Counted from the stretch's first letter, positions 35,521 through 44,124 are shown. The stretch is 64,000 nucleotides of DNA from Agrobacterium tumefaciens (GCF_009649785.1 NZ_WJOK01000008.1:1-64000), one strand, 5' to 3'. Made by a program: numbers and translations. Notes: generated by a model from the sequence alone, not told the origin.

Positions 35521-35560
35521 TTAGTAATGCGACAGTTGGGCCAGTTAGAGATGCGACAGT
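35521..35560. repeat. Subterminal direct repeats at the left end of the IS remnant
   Basis: TTAGTAATGCGACAGT (35521-35536) and TTAGAGATGCGACAGT (35545-35560) match at 14 of 16 bases with a 24-bp period. Such paired repeats inside IS ends are typical transposase-binding sites. A matching right end was not resolved. Confidence 0.5.
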
Positions 35561-35647
35561 CTCGCCTCTCGATGTTCTGGTCAATGCCAACGTTGGGAGC
35601 AAGGATGACGACCTTCCTGGTCGAGACCATGTGCGGTCGGAGTCGTC

Positions 35648-36201
35648 ATGTCCTGTTTGATCACCATGTCGCAGAAAGAATTGCATCGCCTCGAAGTTAT
35701 TCAGAAGATCCGTGATCAGCGCCTGTGCGTCGTCCAGGCCGCTGAGCTGCTTGGCCTCAGCCGAAGTCAGGTGCACAGTACGACGTGTTATTTATCCTCG
35801 ATCCAACAGAACAGGCCAATGCGCTGGCGGGAAAGAAGGTCGTCGTCTGCGACTATCCGGACGGTCGCCTCGAGATCATGCACGAGAGCTTCACCCTACC
35901 CTACAGAACCTTTGATAAGTTGCGATCAGTGCACCGATCCGAAGTGGTCGAGAACAAGCGGCTGGACGACATGCTGTTGATCGTGGCCGAGATGCAGGCC
36001 GGGCGGGAACAGCAGCGCAGCAAGAGCGGCCCTCGCCGCACCGGCCAGACGGATCATATGTTCGGCATTCGCGATGGCAGCCAGAGCAACGGTTATCAGA
36101 AGCGCGGCCGCAAGCCCGGCCGGCGGACGGACTTCATGAACGACCAGGAGGTGATTGCCAAAAGGCAGAAGGCGCTGGCGCGGATAGAAGCGGCAGAATG
36201 A
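35648..36201 (+). pseudogene. Remnant of an ISNCY-like transposase gene, internally deleted
   Basis: The first part (from ATG 35648, 43 residues) carries the usual transposase N-terminal helix-turn-helix VVQAAELLGLSRSQVH. The conserved reading then stops, and the C-terminal part resumes in another frame from about 35785 (ALAGKKVVVCDYPDGRLEI, LPYRTFDK, VVENKRLDDML). The catalytic core of roughly 250-300 residues is missing. The naming as ISNCY-like rests on memory of these conserved end segments. Confidence 0.75.
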
Positions 36202-36264
36202 ACTGGCGACGTTGAATGCCAGCGGTCTATTGCAGACGTCAGCGGCGCATGCGAGTTTCGCGTT

Positions 36265-36552
36265 ATGAAAGACGAACAACAAACTTCTTCCGATCATACA
36301 CAAATCCACCTTGCTCCAGACGAAGCTCTGGTTCTTTTTGAGCTTCTTTCTCGTTGGTGCAAAGAGAGCAGCGCTCCCACGCCAAGCGCGTCCTGTTTCG
36401 AGAGCCCTGCCGAATGCGCTGTGCTGCACGGACTGCTTGCCGGTCTCGAAAAGCAGCTGGTTGCACCCTTCAGGGCAGACTACCTTGACCTTGTAAAAGA
36501 GGCCCGTCGCCGTTTGCAGTCATCGTGGGATTATCCTGCACTTAGGGTTTGA
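36265..36552 (+). CDS. Small hypothetical protein
   Basis: 95 residues, soluble, mixed charge, predicted mostly helical. I do not recognise a family. It begins shortly after the IS remnant and ends 223 bp before the YceI gene, with no strong ribosome site (GCGAG about 12 bases upstream). Codon use looks ordinary. The spacing and absence of any better frame make it a plausible gene but with modest support. Confidence 0.5.
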   Translation: MKDEQQTSSDHTQIHLAPDEALVLFELLSRWCKESSAPTPSASCFESPAECAVLHGLLAGLEKQLVAPFRADYLDLVKEARRRLQSSWDYPALRV

Positions 36553-36709
36553 TCTCATACCCGGAATGCCTGTTGATTGCCAAGGCAGATTATGCACCCT
36601 GCTGAGGAAGCTAAAGCCGAATAGGCATTCCCTCACCCGCCCCCCGCTGACGAAATGCCCATGCATGGGCTGATGCGGCAAAGATTTTGATGATCTGTCG
36701 GAACTGATG

Positions 36710-36737
36710 GGGATTAAATAGTGGCCAGCGGTGTTCT
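36710..36737 (+). promoter_or_regulatory. Candidate ECF-sigma promoter before the YceI gene
   Basis: GGGATTAA (36710-36717), a 13-bp spacer, and GTGTTCT (36731-36737) recur with the same spacing upstream of the next gene (37375-37402). The element ends 38 bp before the yceI-like start. The ECF sigma factor at 37849 is the likely reader (inference). Confidence 0.6.
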
Positions 36738-36775
36738 CACGGGTACGACCACGTACTCATGAAGGAGCCTGCGCC

Positions 36776-37342
36776 GTGAAGCACCTCTACTCCATCACGC
36801 TCGTTATTGCCACATTGGCCTGCACGCCTGTATCTGCAAGCCCGTTTTCGTCCGCCGCCGGACGTTACCGTATCGATCCCGCCTCGCACATCGGATTTTC
36901 GATTGCACAGGTTGCCGGTCCGGGCATCAACGGCACTATTCCCGATATATCCGGCCGCTTCGATATCGATCCGGACCAACCGTCCAAGTCCTATGTGGAA
37001 ATCAGTTTGAACCCTTCCAGCGTGAAGACAGGCCAAGAGCGGGTGGAAAATTTCCTGCGGTCCAGCGCAGTTTTCAACATCGCCGCCTATCCGCAGATCG
37101 TGTTTCGCTCCAACCGCGTTACGCAAGACGGGCCGCGCAGCGCGGTGGTTGAAGGTGTGCTCACGGCCCGAGGCGTCTCCAGAGCCGAGACGTTTCACGC
37201 AACATTCGTTGAGCAGCAAAAGGGTTCCGTCACCTTCCATGTCACCGGAAATATCCCCCGCCTGCCCTATGGCATGGGCGTTGGCGTGCCGCTCTATTCG
37301 AACACGGTTGCCTTCGACATAGATTTGAAGGGCGTCAGATAA
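36776..37342 (+). CDS. YceI-family periplasmic protein
   Basis: 188 residues with a Sec signal peptide (hydrophobic residues about 5-20, cleavage near VSAS) and a YceI lipocalin-like beta-barrel (YRIDPASHIGFSIAQVAG; FNIAAYPQIVFRSN; C-terminal FDIDLKGVR). YceI barrels bind isoprenoids such as polyprenyl quinones, and are often paired with cytochrome b561, which is also present in this cluster. The GTG start at 36776 is supported by GAAGGAG eight bases upstream; a longer frame from 36731 covers the promoter-like element and was rejected. Confidence 0.88.
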   Translation: MKHLYSITLVIATLACTPVSASPFSSAAGRYRIDPASHIGFSIAQVAGPGINGTIPDISGRFDIDPDQPSKSYVEISLNPSSVKTGQERVENFLRSSAVFNIAAYPQIVFRSNRVTQDGPRSAVVEGVLTARGVSRAETFHATFVEQQKGSVTFHVTGNIPRLPYGMGVGVPLYSNTVAFDIDLKGVR

Positions 37343-37374
37343 AAACGACGGAACGTCAAAAAAATCGGCGGGAC

Positions 37375-37402
37375 GGGATTAATTGCCGCTGGCCGGTGTT
37401 CT
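37375..37402 (+). promoter_or_regulatory. Second copy of the candidate ECF-sigma promoter
   Basis: GGGATTAA (37375-37382), 13-bp spacer, GTGTTCT (37396-37402): identical elements and spacing to 36710-36737. The element ends 51 bp before the COG4315-type gene and could also drive the sigma factor gene six bases beyond it. Confidence 0.6.
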
Positions 37403-37453
37403 GTCTTGTATCGGACATGGTGTCCGCACCGTTACCTCTCAAAGGACGATCTC

Positions 37454-37843
37454 ATGCGTGAACATCATTTCATTCTGGCAGGCGCTCTCGCGCTCGCCTC
37501 CACTGCCGCGCTTGCCGAACCATACGCCGGTGGCGCGGTGGTTGAAACGGCGACGGCAAAGGGCACGATCCTGACTGACACCAAGGGCATGACCCTTTAT
37601 ACGTTCGACAATGATGGCGATGGCTCGTCAGCCTGCTATGACGGCTGCGCGAAGAAATGGCCGCCGCTTGCGGCTGCCAAAACCGAAAAGGCGGATGGCG
37701 ACTACAGACCACTCGCCCGCAGGGATGGCACGATGCAGTGGTCGCATGATGGAAAGCCGCTGTATCATTGGCAGATGGACAAGAAGCCCGGCGATGTCAC
37801 GGGTGATGGTATTGGTGGCGTCTGGCACGTTGCCAAGGAATAG
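37454..37843 (+). CDS. Exported COG4315-type repeat protein
   Basis: 129 residues with a Sec signal peptide (cleavage near AALA, residue 20) and two copies of the secreted-lipoprotein repeat (GTILTDTKGMTLYTFDND; a second around MQWSHDGKPLYHWQMDKKPGD). The two cysteines in SACYDGCAKKWPPL are typical of the family. Function unknown, periplasmic. It precedes the sigma gene by five bases and has its own promoter-like element. Confidence 0.85.
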   Translation: MREHHFILAGALALASTAALAEPYAGGAVVETATAKGTILTDTKGMTLYTFDNDGDGSSACYDGCAKKWPPLAAAKTEKADGDYRPLARRDGTMQWSHDGKPLYHWQMDKKPGDVTGDGIGGVWHVAKE

Positions 37844-37848
37844 CACCC

Positions 37849-38355
37849 ATGCCTGATTTTCTTGACGAGATCACAAGTTGCATACCGGCGCTTCGACGTT
37901 ACGCGAATGCGCTCACGCACGACCGTGACACGGCTGACGATCTCGTTCAGGACTGTCTGGAAAGAGCGATCCGCAAAAAGGCGCTGTGGCGGCCGCAGGG
38001 GCCGTTACGTCCATGGTTGTACCGGGTGCTGGTCAACGTTTACCGCAACAATCTGCGCGGCAGAAACCGCCGGCCCTCGCAAATCCCGATTGATGATGTT
38101 GCCGAACAGATGTTTGTGCCGGCGCCGCAGACGGGCCGGATCGCGCTTGCCGAAATGGCCCGTGCCATCGAAAAGCTGTCATGCGAGCACCGTGAGGCCC
38201 TCCTCCTCGTCGTCGTCGAAGGCCTGAGCTATGCGGAAGCGGCAAAGGTTCTGGAAATTCCGTTGGGTACTTTGATGTCCCGTCTGGGGCGCGCCCGAAC
38301 AGCCTTGGCCCGCATGACCCAGGAAGACCAGCCAAATCTCAAGGTGATAAAATGA
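37849..38355 (+). CDS. ECF-type RNA polymerase sigma factor
   Basis: 168 residues with region 2 (RYANALTHDRDTADDLVQDCLERAI) and region 4 (LSCEHREALLLVVVEGLSYAEAAKVLEIPLGTLMSRLGRAR). No region 3, as expected for ECF factors. Its stop overlaps the anti-sigma start by four bases, the standard coupling. It probably directs transcription from the motif found before the two upstream genes, giving an autoregulated stress regulon. Confidence 0.93.
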   Translation: MPDFLDEITSCIPALRRYANALTHDRDTADDLVQDCLERAIRKKALWRPQGPLRPWLYRVLVNVYRNNLRGRNRRPSQIPIDDVAEQMFVPAPQTGRIALAEMARAIEKLSCEHREALLLVVVEGLSYAEAAKVLEIPLGTLMSRLGRARTALARMTQEDQPNLKVIK

Positions 38356-39131
38356 CTGGCAACGAGCCGCAGATAACCGAAGCCGATCTGATATCCTATG
38401 TCGACGGGCAGCTCGAAGACCAGCGACGTGATGCCGTTCGCTCCCACCTCGCCTCCAATCCAGCCGATGCGCGCAAGGTCGAGATATGGCAGCGGCAGAA
38501 TGCGACACTTACGGCTCTCTATCGCCCTGCTGATGTCGATGTTTTACCCGAGCGCCTCGATGTTTATCGGATGGAGCGGCGCTTGCGATCGGAGCGTGCA
38601 AATTGGCGCAATCTGGCAGCGGCATCCGTTCTCGTTCTGGCAGTTGGACTGACAGGTGGCTGGTTCGGGCGCGGACTTGTGTTGGAGGTCGAGGCACCTG
38701 CCCATTCCATCGTGGCGGATGCGACACAGGCGCACAAGTTGTTTGCAAGCGAGGTTCTGCACCCTGTCGAAGTTCGGGCTGATGCCGAGAACGCCTCCAG
38801 TCTGCCGAAATGGCTGTCAAAACGGCTCGACCGTAAACTGAACGTGCCGGACCTCACCCGCCATGGCTTGTCCCTTGTCGGCGGCCGGGTGCTGCCCAGC
38901 TCCGAAGGCGCCGCAGCTCAGCTGATGTATGAAGACAAAAGTGGGCAGCGTGTCACTCTTTACATCGTGGCTGCGGCTGAAACGAGCGATACCGCCATGC
39001 GGCGCTCCAATGTCGACGCGCTGGAAACAGTGTCCTGGGATGACGAAACAATCCGCTGCGCTCTGGTCGGCAGCCTGCCGTCCGACCGCATGGACGCTAT
39101 TGCCAAAGACACCTATCAACAGCTGAGTTAG
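38352..39131 (+). CDS. Membrane-bound anti-sigma factor
   Basis: 259 residues. The N-terminal cytoplasmic part (LISYVDGQLEDQRRDAVRSHLASNP) is like COG5662 anti-sigma domains but lacks the zinc His-Cys-Cys motif. One transmembrane helix follows at about residues 90-110 (LAAASVLVLAVGLTGGWFG), and a ~150-residue periplasmic part senses the signal. Translationally coupled to the ECF sigma factor it presumably holds. Confidence 0.88.
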   Translation: MTGNEPQITEADLISYVDGQLEDQRRDAVRSHLASNPADARKVEIWQRQNATLTALYRPADVDVLPERLDVYRMERRLRSERANWRNLAAASVLVLAVGLTGGWFGRGLVLEVEAPAHSIVADATQAHKLFASEVLHPVEVRADAENASSLPKWLSKRLDRKLNVPDLTRHGLSLVGGRVLPSSEGAAAQLMYEDKSGQRVTLYIVAAAETSDTAMRRSNVDALETVSWDDETIRCALVGSLPSDRMDAIAKDTYQQLS

Positions 39132-39134
39132 CCG

Positions 39135-39776
39135 ATGCAATATCTCAAGGGGCATTCCGATAGAGCGACGAGCGGCGTAAGGAGATGGCGAAACACGTCC
39201 GCCTCCTTTGGTTTGGTGGCGATCGTTTTCCATTGGACGATCGCGCTCCTATTCCTCGCGCAGCTTGCGCTGGGATATCTCATGAGCCGCGACATCGATC
39301 CGGTGCTTCAGTTCAATCTTTTTCAGTATCACAAGTCGATTGGGTTTCTGGTTCTGGCCCTCGCCCCCCCCCGCTTCATCTGGTCGGTTTTCAGCAGGAA
39401 ACCGCGGGCTCTGGATGGTGAAGGGATGGCTTCGAGGTTGGCCGCACGGGCGGCTCACGCCGCACTGCTGTTCCTTACTCTTGCCGTTCCCCTTGCCGGT
39501 TGGGCCGTCGCGTCGACGTCTCCTCTGCAGATCCCCAGTTACGTCTTCGATCTTGTCGTCGTGCCGGGACTACCCATGGCGATCTCCGACCAAGCCGAGG
39601 CCTTCTGGACTAAGGTTCACGCCACTCTGGCCTATCTTGCCGCAGTTATCGTCGTTCTTCATGTGGCAGCGGCGCTGTGGCACCATTTCGTCCGCAAAGA
39701 TCCAACGCTTCGGCGCATGATCGCTTTCAGGGCTGCTGCAGACAACAGGAGCCGCACCGCCTCCCCTCGAAAATAG
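39135..39776 (+). CDS. Cytochrome b561-family membrane protein
   Basis: 213 residues with four transmembrane helices and the haem-ligand histidines in VFHWTIALL, YHKSIGF and VVLHVAAALWHHF. Prokaryotic b561 proteins move electrons between the quinone pool and periplasmic partners or superoxide; the co-occurrence with YceI fits quinone chemistry. A run of nine C bases (39364-39372) lies inside the reading frame. Starts three bases after the anti-sigma stop. Confidence 0.9.
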   Translation: MQYLKGHSDRATSGVRRWRNTSASFGLVAIVFHWTIALLFLAQLALGYLMSRDIDPVLQFNLFQYHKSIGFLVLALAPPRFIWSVFSRKPRALDGEGMASRLAARAAHAALLFLTLAVPLAGWAVASTSPLQIPSYVFDLVVVPGLPMAISDQAEAFWTKVHATLAYLAAVIVVLHVAAALWHHFVRKDPTLRRMIAFRAAADNRSRTASPRK

Positions 39777-40436
39777 CTAATAAAGTGTTCTCTGGTAGTC
39801 CTTTTCCAGATCGTCATCCAATTTCCGCATCTCATCCTTGTTGCTGGGCGCCCCCGTCGTTTCGTCAAGGATGATTTTGATGAGCGACGGCATCTCGGAG
39901 CGATCCTGAAAATGATCCGGGCTCCACAAATGAGACCGCCGAAACGCCTTGGCGCAATGCATGAAAACCTCACTCACCCTGACGACAATCGCGAGTTTGG
40001 GCGCACGATCATTGATGCTCATGCTTCTCAGAAGTTCCGGGTCGGTTGCGAGCTTTGCCTGCCCGTTCACACGCAACGTGTCGTCAAATCCCGGTATGAC
40101 AAACAACAGCCCGACGCTTGGATTGGCAATGATATTGGTCAACGTATCCAGACGATTGTTACCCGGCCGATCCGGTATCGCGAGTGTGCGTTCATCAAGA
40201 ATCTTGACGAACCCCGCAGGGTCGCCACGAGGGCTTACGTCAGCACTTCCCGCCAGATTCTGCGTTCCTATGCACAGGAACGGAGAGCGTCTGATAAATT
40301 CCCGCGCATGCTCGCCAATGGTGTCCTGACACTTCAATATCGCCAGCGCGTGGGTCGCCTCGAACAACCCTCGAAGCGATGGCTCATCTGTTATTGCAAA
40401 TTCCGGATCAAGTTCAAACGCCGTCATCATCCTCAC
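39777..40436 (-). CDS. Pyridoxamine 5'-phosphate oxidase-family (FMN-binding) protein
   Basis: 219 residues, PPOX/FMN split-barrel family of the type with conserved SPFLCIGT, VSPRGDPAGF and LAIPDRPGNNR segments (MSMEG_1061-like). Family members bind FMN or F420 and reduce or detoxify small molecules; the substrate here is unknown. The N-terminal MRMM gives several possible starts; AAGGGTGAGG upstream suits the third or fourth. It ends directly at the cytochrome b561 stop, convergent. A 30-bp perfect palindrome lies about 105 bp upstream. Confidence 0.85.
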   Translation of the reverse strand: MRMMTAFELDPEFAITDEPSLRGLFEATHALAILKCQDTIGEHAREFIRRSPFLCIGTQNLAGSADVSPRGDPAGFVKILDERTLAIPDRPGNNRLDTLTNIIANPSVGLLFVIPGFDDTLRVNGQAKLATDPELLRSMSINDRAPKLAIVVRVSEVFMHCAKAFRRSHLWSPDHFQDRSEMPSLIKIILDETTGAPSNKDEMRKLDDDLEKDYQRTLY

Positions 40437-40539
40437 CCTTGTGACGTTGCCCCGTTGTTCCGATCAGCTTCACCAGACGAAAACGCCTGGATATTGCTGA
40501 CATATCGATTGTTCTTCTCTGTCCGCATTTGAGCTGCTT

Positions 40540-40569
40540 CTAAGTTTGAGGTACGTACCTCAAACTTAG
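40540..40569. promoter_or_regulatory. 30-bp perfect palindrome upstream of the PPOX gene
   Basis: CTAAGTTTGAGGTAC (40540-40554) is followed directly by its exact reverse complement (40555-40569), with no spacer. The core GGTACGTACC is typical of an operator for a dimeric repressor such as TetR or MarR types. No regulator gene adjoins it, so the binding protein is unknown. Confidence 0.65.
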
Positions 40570-40725
40570 CACTATCGCAGATTTCAATTTCAATCAAGAA
40601 GTAGAACCGGCGCCGATAGAGGCACAACAATCACCGAAACGGCTGCGGGAGCCTTTGAGGGCGGGCAATCCTGTACAGACCGTGTAGTTTGTTCTTACCT
40701 TAAGGCCCTCGCTATTCACCGACGT

Positions 40726-41376
40726 TCAAGCGGTCGAAGCGGCCTTGAAGACGGCAAGCTGGTCGGCAAAGGCGCGTTGATAGGCCGGACGCGCCTCACC
40801 GCGAGCCACATAGGCTGAAAGGTTTGGATATTCGTCGAGGATGCCTGAGCTTTTTATCCTTTGCAGCACCGATATCATCAACAGATCTCCAGCGCTGAAC
40901 GCACCGTCGAGCCAGTCGTCGTCACCGAGGCAGCGGGAGAGTTCGCCGAGCCGCTTGCTGATATTTTTATCGATCATCGCTAAGCGCTCTTCGTACCAGC
41001 TCTTGTCGCCCTCCAGAAATCGGGCAATCGAGCGGTCAACGATTGGCGGCTCCACCGTGTTGAGCGCGGCGAACATCCAGGTTATCGCCCGTGCCCGCGC
41101 ATTCACATCCCGCGGCAACAGGCCGGCATTGCGCTCCGCGATGTGGAAAATGATCGCGCCGGATTCGAACAGTACAAGGTCGCCCTCCTCATAGGTCGGG
41201 ATTTGTCCGAACGGCTGAAGTGCCAGATGCGCAGGTTCCCGCATCGCCTTGAAGGAGAGAAGGCGAACATCGTAGGACAGCCCCGCTTCCTCCAGCGCCC
41301 AGCGGACGCGCATGTCGCGGGCCAGACCCTTGCCGCCATCGGGCGAGCGTTCAAAAGCGGTGATCGTGATCGTCAT
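40726..41376 (-). CDS. Glutathione S-transferase family protein
   Basis: 216 residues with a thioredoxin-like GST N-terminal domain (RVRWALEEAGLSYDVRLLSF; the cis-Pro and gamma-Glu region in QIPTYEEGDLVLFESGAI) and a helical C-terminal domain (DDDWLDGAFSAGDLLMISVL). Conjugates glutathione to electrophiles or isomerises substrates in the cytoplasm. I chose ATG 41376, preceded by GGGGAA; an upstream reading to 41430 adds 18 unlike residues. Divergent from the peroxiredoxin gene. Confidence 0.88.
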   Translation of the reverse strand: MTITITAFERSPDGGKGLARDMRVRWALEEAGLSYDVRLLSFKAMREPAHLALQPFGQIPTYEEGDLVLFESGAIIFHIAERNAGLLPRDVNARARAITWMFAALNTVEPPIVDRSIARFLEGDKSWYEERLAMIDKNISKRLGELSRCLGDDDWLDGAFSAGDLLMISVLQRIKSSGILDEYPNLSAYVARGEARPAYQRAFADQLAVFKAASTA

Positions 41377-41644
41377 TGCTGTTCCCCATCGCGTCTGTTT
41401 GGAGACTATTGGCTCATTGTGGTCGAGCATCAGCTTTTTGCGCCGGCCGGAAAAGGCAGCGCGTCAGAATAGGCGTTTGCCAGAACGAAAACAATCCTTG
41501 TACGTTTCAATGACAGGTCATTAGCGTGCCGTTTGCCGTGGAAAGGGCTGGCCATTTCACGCAAAAACTCTAAGCTCCTGCGCCGGACGCGGATTGCCAA
41601 AACCTTCAGGATTTCAATTTAAATCATTAGGGAGAAACCATCAG

Positions 41645-42301
41645 ATGAGCCTGCGTATAAACGACATCGCACCCGATTTCACCGCCGAGACCACACACGG
41701 TCCGGTGAGCTTTCACGAATGGATCGGCGACGGCTGGGCGGTCCTGTTTTCGCATCCGAAGAATTTCACGCCGGTCTGCACCACGGAACTCGGCGCGATG
41801 GGCGGCCTGCAGCCGGAATTCGAAAAGCGCGGCGTCAAGATCATCGGCATTTCGGTCGATCCGGTCGAAAGCCATGAGAAATGGAAAAACGACATCCGCA
41901 CCGCGACCGGCTTTAATGTCGATTATCCGCTGATCGGCGACAAGGACCTGAAAGTCGCGAAGCTCTATGACATGCTGCCGGCGGGCGCTGGAGACAGTTC
42001 CGAAGGCCGCACGCCGGCCGACAACGCCACCGTGCGCTCCGTCTTCGTTGTCGGTCCCGACAAGAAGATCAAGCTGGTCCTCACCTACCCGATGACCACC
42101 GGGCGGAACTTCGACGAAATTCTTCGCGCGATCGATTCCATCCAGCTGACTTCTAAACATCAGGTGGCGACACCGGCAAACTGGAAACAGGGCGAAGACG
42201 TCATTATCACCGCCGCCGTCTCCAACGAGGATGCGATTGCCCGTTTCGGCTCTTATGACACTGTTCTTCCATACCTGCGCAAGACGAAGCAGCCCGGCTG
42301 A
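41645..42301 (+). CDS. 1-Cys peroxiredoxin (Prx6 type)
   Basis: 218 residues. The peroxidatic cysteine is in FTPVCTTELGA (near residue 45), and the long C-terminal domain (TPANWKQGEDVIITAAVSNEDA) is that of the Prx6 subgroup. Reduces hydrogen peroxide and organic peroxides. ATG 41645 has AGGGAGA nine bases upstream; a longer frame from 41594 was rejected. Followed by its own terminator. Confidence 0.93.
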   Translation: MSLRINDIAPDFTAETTHGPVSFHEWIGDGWAVLFSHPKNFTPVCTTELGAMGGLQPEFEKRGVKIIGISVDPVESHEKWKNDIRTATGFNVDYPLIGDKDLKVAKLYDMLPAGAGDSSEGRTPADNATVRSVFVVGPDKKIKLVLTYPMTTGRNFDEILRAIDSIQLTSKHQVATPANWKQGEDVIITAAVSNEDAIARFGSYDTVLPYLRKTKQPG

Positions 42302-42316
42302 TTTGAAATCGATAAA

Positions 42317-42350
42317 GGGGCGATGGATCTCCATCGTCCCTGTTTGATCT
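42317..42350 (+). terminator. Terminator after the peroxiredoxin gene
   Basis: GGGGCGATGG pairs with CCATCGTCCC (one G-T pair) around a 4-base loop, then TGTTTGATCTT. It is also suited to ending transcription from the convergent DUF5680 gene. Confidence 0.65.
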
Positions 42351-42364
42351 TACTCGCGGCGCGG

Positions 42365-42817
42365 CTACGGCTTTATCACGCCGCCGTGGTAGTCGAGCCG
42401 GTACACCTCAACGCTGTCCCGATATATGCGCTCCACGCCGGTAAAAGACCGGAATTCGCCCTCATTGGTATCGACATAGATCATGTCTTCGACCTCGTGG
42501 GTGAAGCCGCCGAGGAAGCGCCCTTCCCTGTATAGCGTGGAAAGCGATCGCTGGATCACCCTGCCCGCCACCGTGCCGTCGATTAGCTCAGGGCGGATGA
42601 TGCGGCCGTAATAATTCATGGCCCAAAGTGGAATTCCCTGATGCCAGACGACCTCCTGACCGATGAAGTCGGTTCCGCCGAAATAGCTATCGATATAGTT
42701 CCAGTCGCCACTTCGAAAGCCGAGGTCGTGTGAGCCGATGCGGGTGGGTGTCGAGGATTTGTTGCCGCCGCCCACATAAGTGGCGGACTTGGCCTGCACG
42801 ATGAATTCTTCCAGCAT
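42365..42817 (-). CDS. DUF5680 domain-containing protein
   Basis: 150 residues. The conserved pattern of this small family is visible: FIVQAKSATYVGGG near the start, SHDLGFRSGDWNYIDSYFGG, GQEVVWHQGIPLWAMNYYGR, and C-terminal VYRLDYHGGVIKP. Function unknown; often linked with transcription regulators in other genomes. No signal peptide. Convergent with the peroxiredoxin gene. Confidence 0.82.
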   Translation of the reverse strand: MLEEFIVQAKSATYVGGGNKSSTPTRIGSHDLGFRSGDWNYIDSYFGGTDFIGQEVVWHQGIPLWAMNYYGRIIRPELIDGTVAGRVIQRSLSTLYREGRFLGGFTHEVEDMIYVDTNEGEFRSFTGVERIYRDSVEVYRLDYHGGVIKP

Positions 42818-42983
42818 CGGGAATACCTCACATCAGGAACATAAAGTGAACATACTGGACTTGTGTGAAGGTCGCAAGCGTATTCCTTACCCTGCCTGTC
42901 GCCATATTTTCACAGATGGCGGGCTTGGTAATCGCAGCGTTTGCCCTTAAAAGCGATGCATAAATGATCCTCGAAGAGTGCCC

Positions 42984-43439
42984 ATGTCGCAGACCCCGCA
43001 AATCTATGTCGATGCCGACGCTTGCCCCGTGAAACCCGAGATTCTCAAGGTGGCGGAACGGCATGGGCTGGAGGTGACTTTCGTTGCCAATTCCGGTTTG
43101 CGCCCGTCGCGCGATCCGATGGTGAAAAACGTGATCGTATCGGCCGGTTTCGATGCGGCGGATGACTGGATTGCGGAGCGTGCGGGCGAAAACGATATCG
43201 TCATTACCGCCGATGTGCCGCTCGCCGGGCGTTGCGTTGCCAGGGGCGCGCTGGTGACGGGACCGACCGGCCGCGTTTTCGACCAAACCAACATCGGCAT
43301 GGCAACTGCGATGCGCGACCTTGGCGCACACCTGCGCGAAACCGGTGAGAGCAAGGGATATAACGCGGCTTTCTCGCCGCGCGACCGGTCTGCTTTTCTG
43401 GAGACGCTTGACCGTTTCTGCCGCCGTGTCAAAAAATGA
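42984..43439 (+). CDS. UPF0178 (YaiI/YqxD) family protein
   Basis: About 151 residues beginning IYVDADACPVKPEILKVAERHG, the signature of the YaiI/YqxD family with a PIN-like fold; an Asp-rich site (VDADAC; SAGFDAADDWI; ITADVPLAG) suggests a metal-dependent nuclease, but activity is not established. ATG at 42984 chosen over GTG at 42978. The next gene (DUF1345) follows by 25 bp. Confidence 0.88.
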   Translation: MSQTPQIYVDADACPVKPEILKVAERHGLEVTFVANSGLRPSRDPMVKNVIVSAGFDAADDWIAERAGENDIVITADVPLAGRCVARGALVTGPTGRVFDQTNIGMATAMRDLGAHLRETGESKGYNAAFSPRDRSAFLETLDRFCRRVKK

Positions 43440-43464
43440 CCGCGTAAACAGGAAGGCGCAGCCC

Positions 43465-44124
43465 ATGACCCCGGCCAATCCGCAGAGCAACACCTATAGC
43501 CGCCATAAGCCTTTCTTCGTCGCTCTTTTTGTTGGCGCCTTCGGCCTTGGCTTGGCGCTGGCATTCGCACGGCCGCTCGCCATCGAAATTGCAGCCATTC
43601 TGTTTTTCCTGACCTATCTCGGGCTGGTGGCCTTTCGGCTTCCGAAATTAACGGCCCAGCACCTGAAAGCGCATGCCGATAGTGATGACCTGCCGGCAAT
43701 GGCCATCATCGCCATTACGCTGATCGCTGCCACCGTCGCCGTCGTTTCACTTTTCCAAGCACTCAACCATTCCGGCGAAACCGTCTGGACGCTGCTGCTC
43801 GCCTTCGGCTCCGTGATTTTCGGGTGGCTGACAATCCACACCATGACCGCCTTGCACTACGCACATCTTTACTGGCGTCCGGAAATCGTTGATGGCAAGC
43901 GCAAGCATCGCGGCGGCATGGATTTCCCGGCAACGAAGGAACCCTGCGGTTACGACTTCCTCTATTTCGCTGTTGTCATCGGCATGACGGCGCAGACCTC
44001 GGATGTTGCTGTAACCACGACACCGATGCGCAAGGTCACCCTGTTGCACTCCATCGTCTCCTTCTTCTTCAACACGGTTCTGGTAGCAGCGGCGGTCAAT
44101 GCTGCGGTCGCGCTTGCGGGCTGA
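43465..44124 (+). CDS. DUF1345 membrane protein
   Basis: 219 residues with about five transmembrane segments. The C-terminal half has the family block YDFLYFAVVIGMTAQTSDVAVTT and a middle block TALHYAHLYW. Function unknown; inner membrane. AAGGCG-type ribosome site before ATG 43465. Upstream in-frame codons lie inside the preceding gene and were rejected. Confidence 0.88.
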   Translation: MTPANPQSNTYSRHKPFFVALFVGAFGLGLALAFARPLAIEIAAILFFLTYLGLVAFRLPKLTAQHLKAHADSDDLPAMAIIAITLIAATVAVVSLFQALNHSGETVWTLLLAFGSVIFGWLTIHTMTALHYAHLYWRPEIVDGKRKHRGGMDFPATKEPCGYDFLYFAVVIGMTAQTSDVAVTTTPMRKVTLLHSIVSFFFNTVLVAAAVNAAVALAG

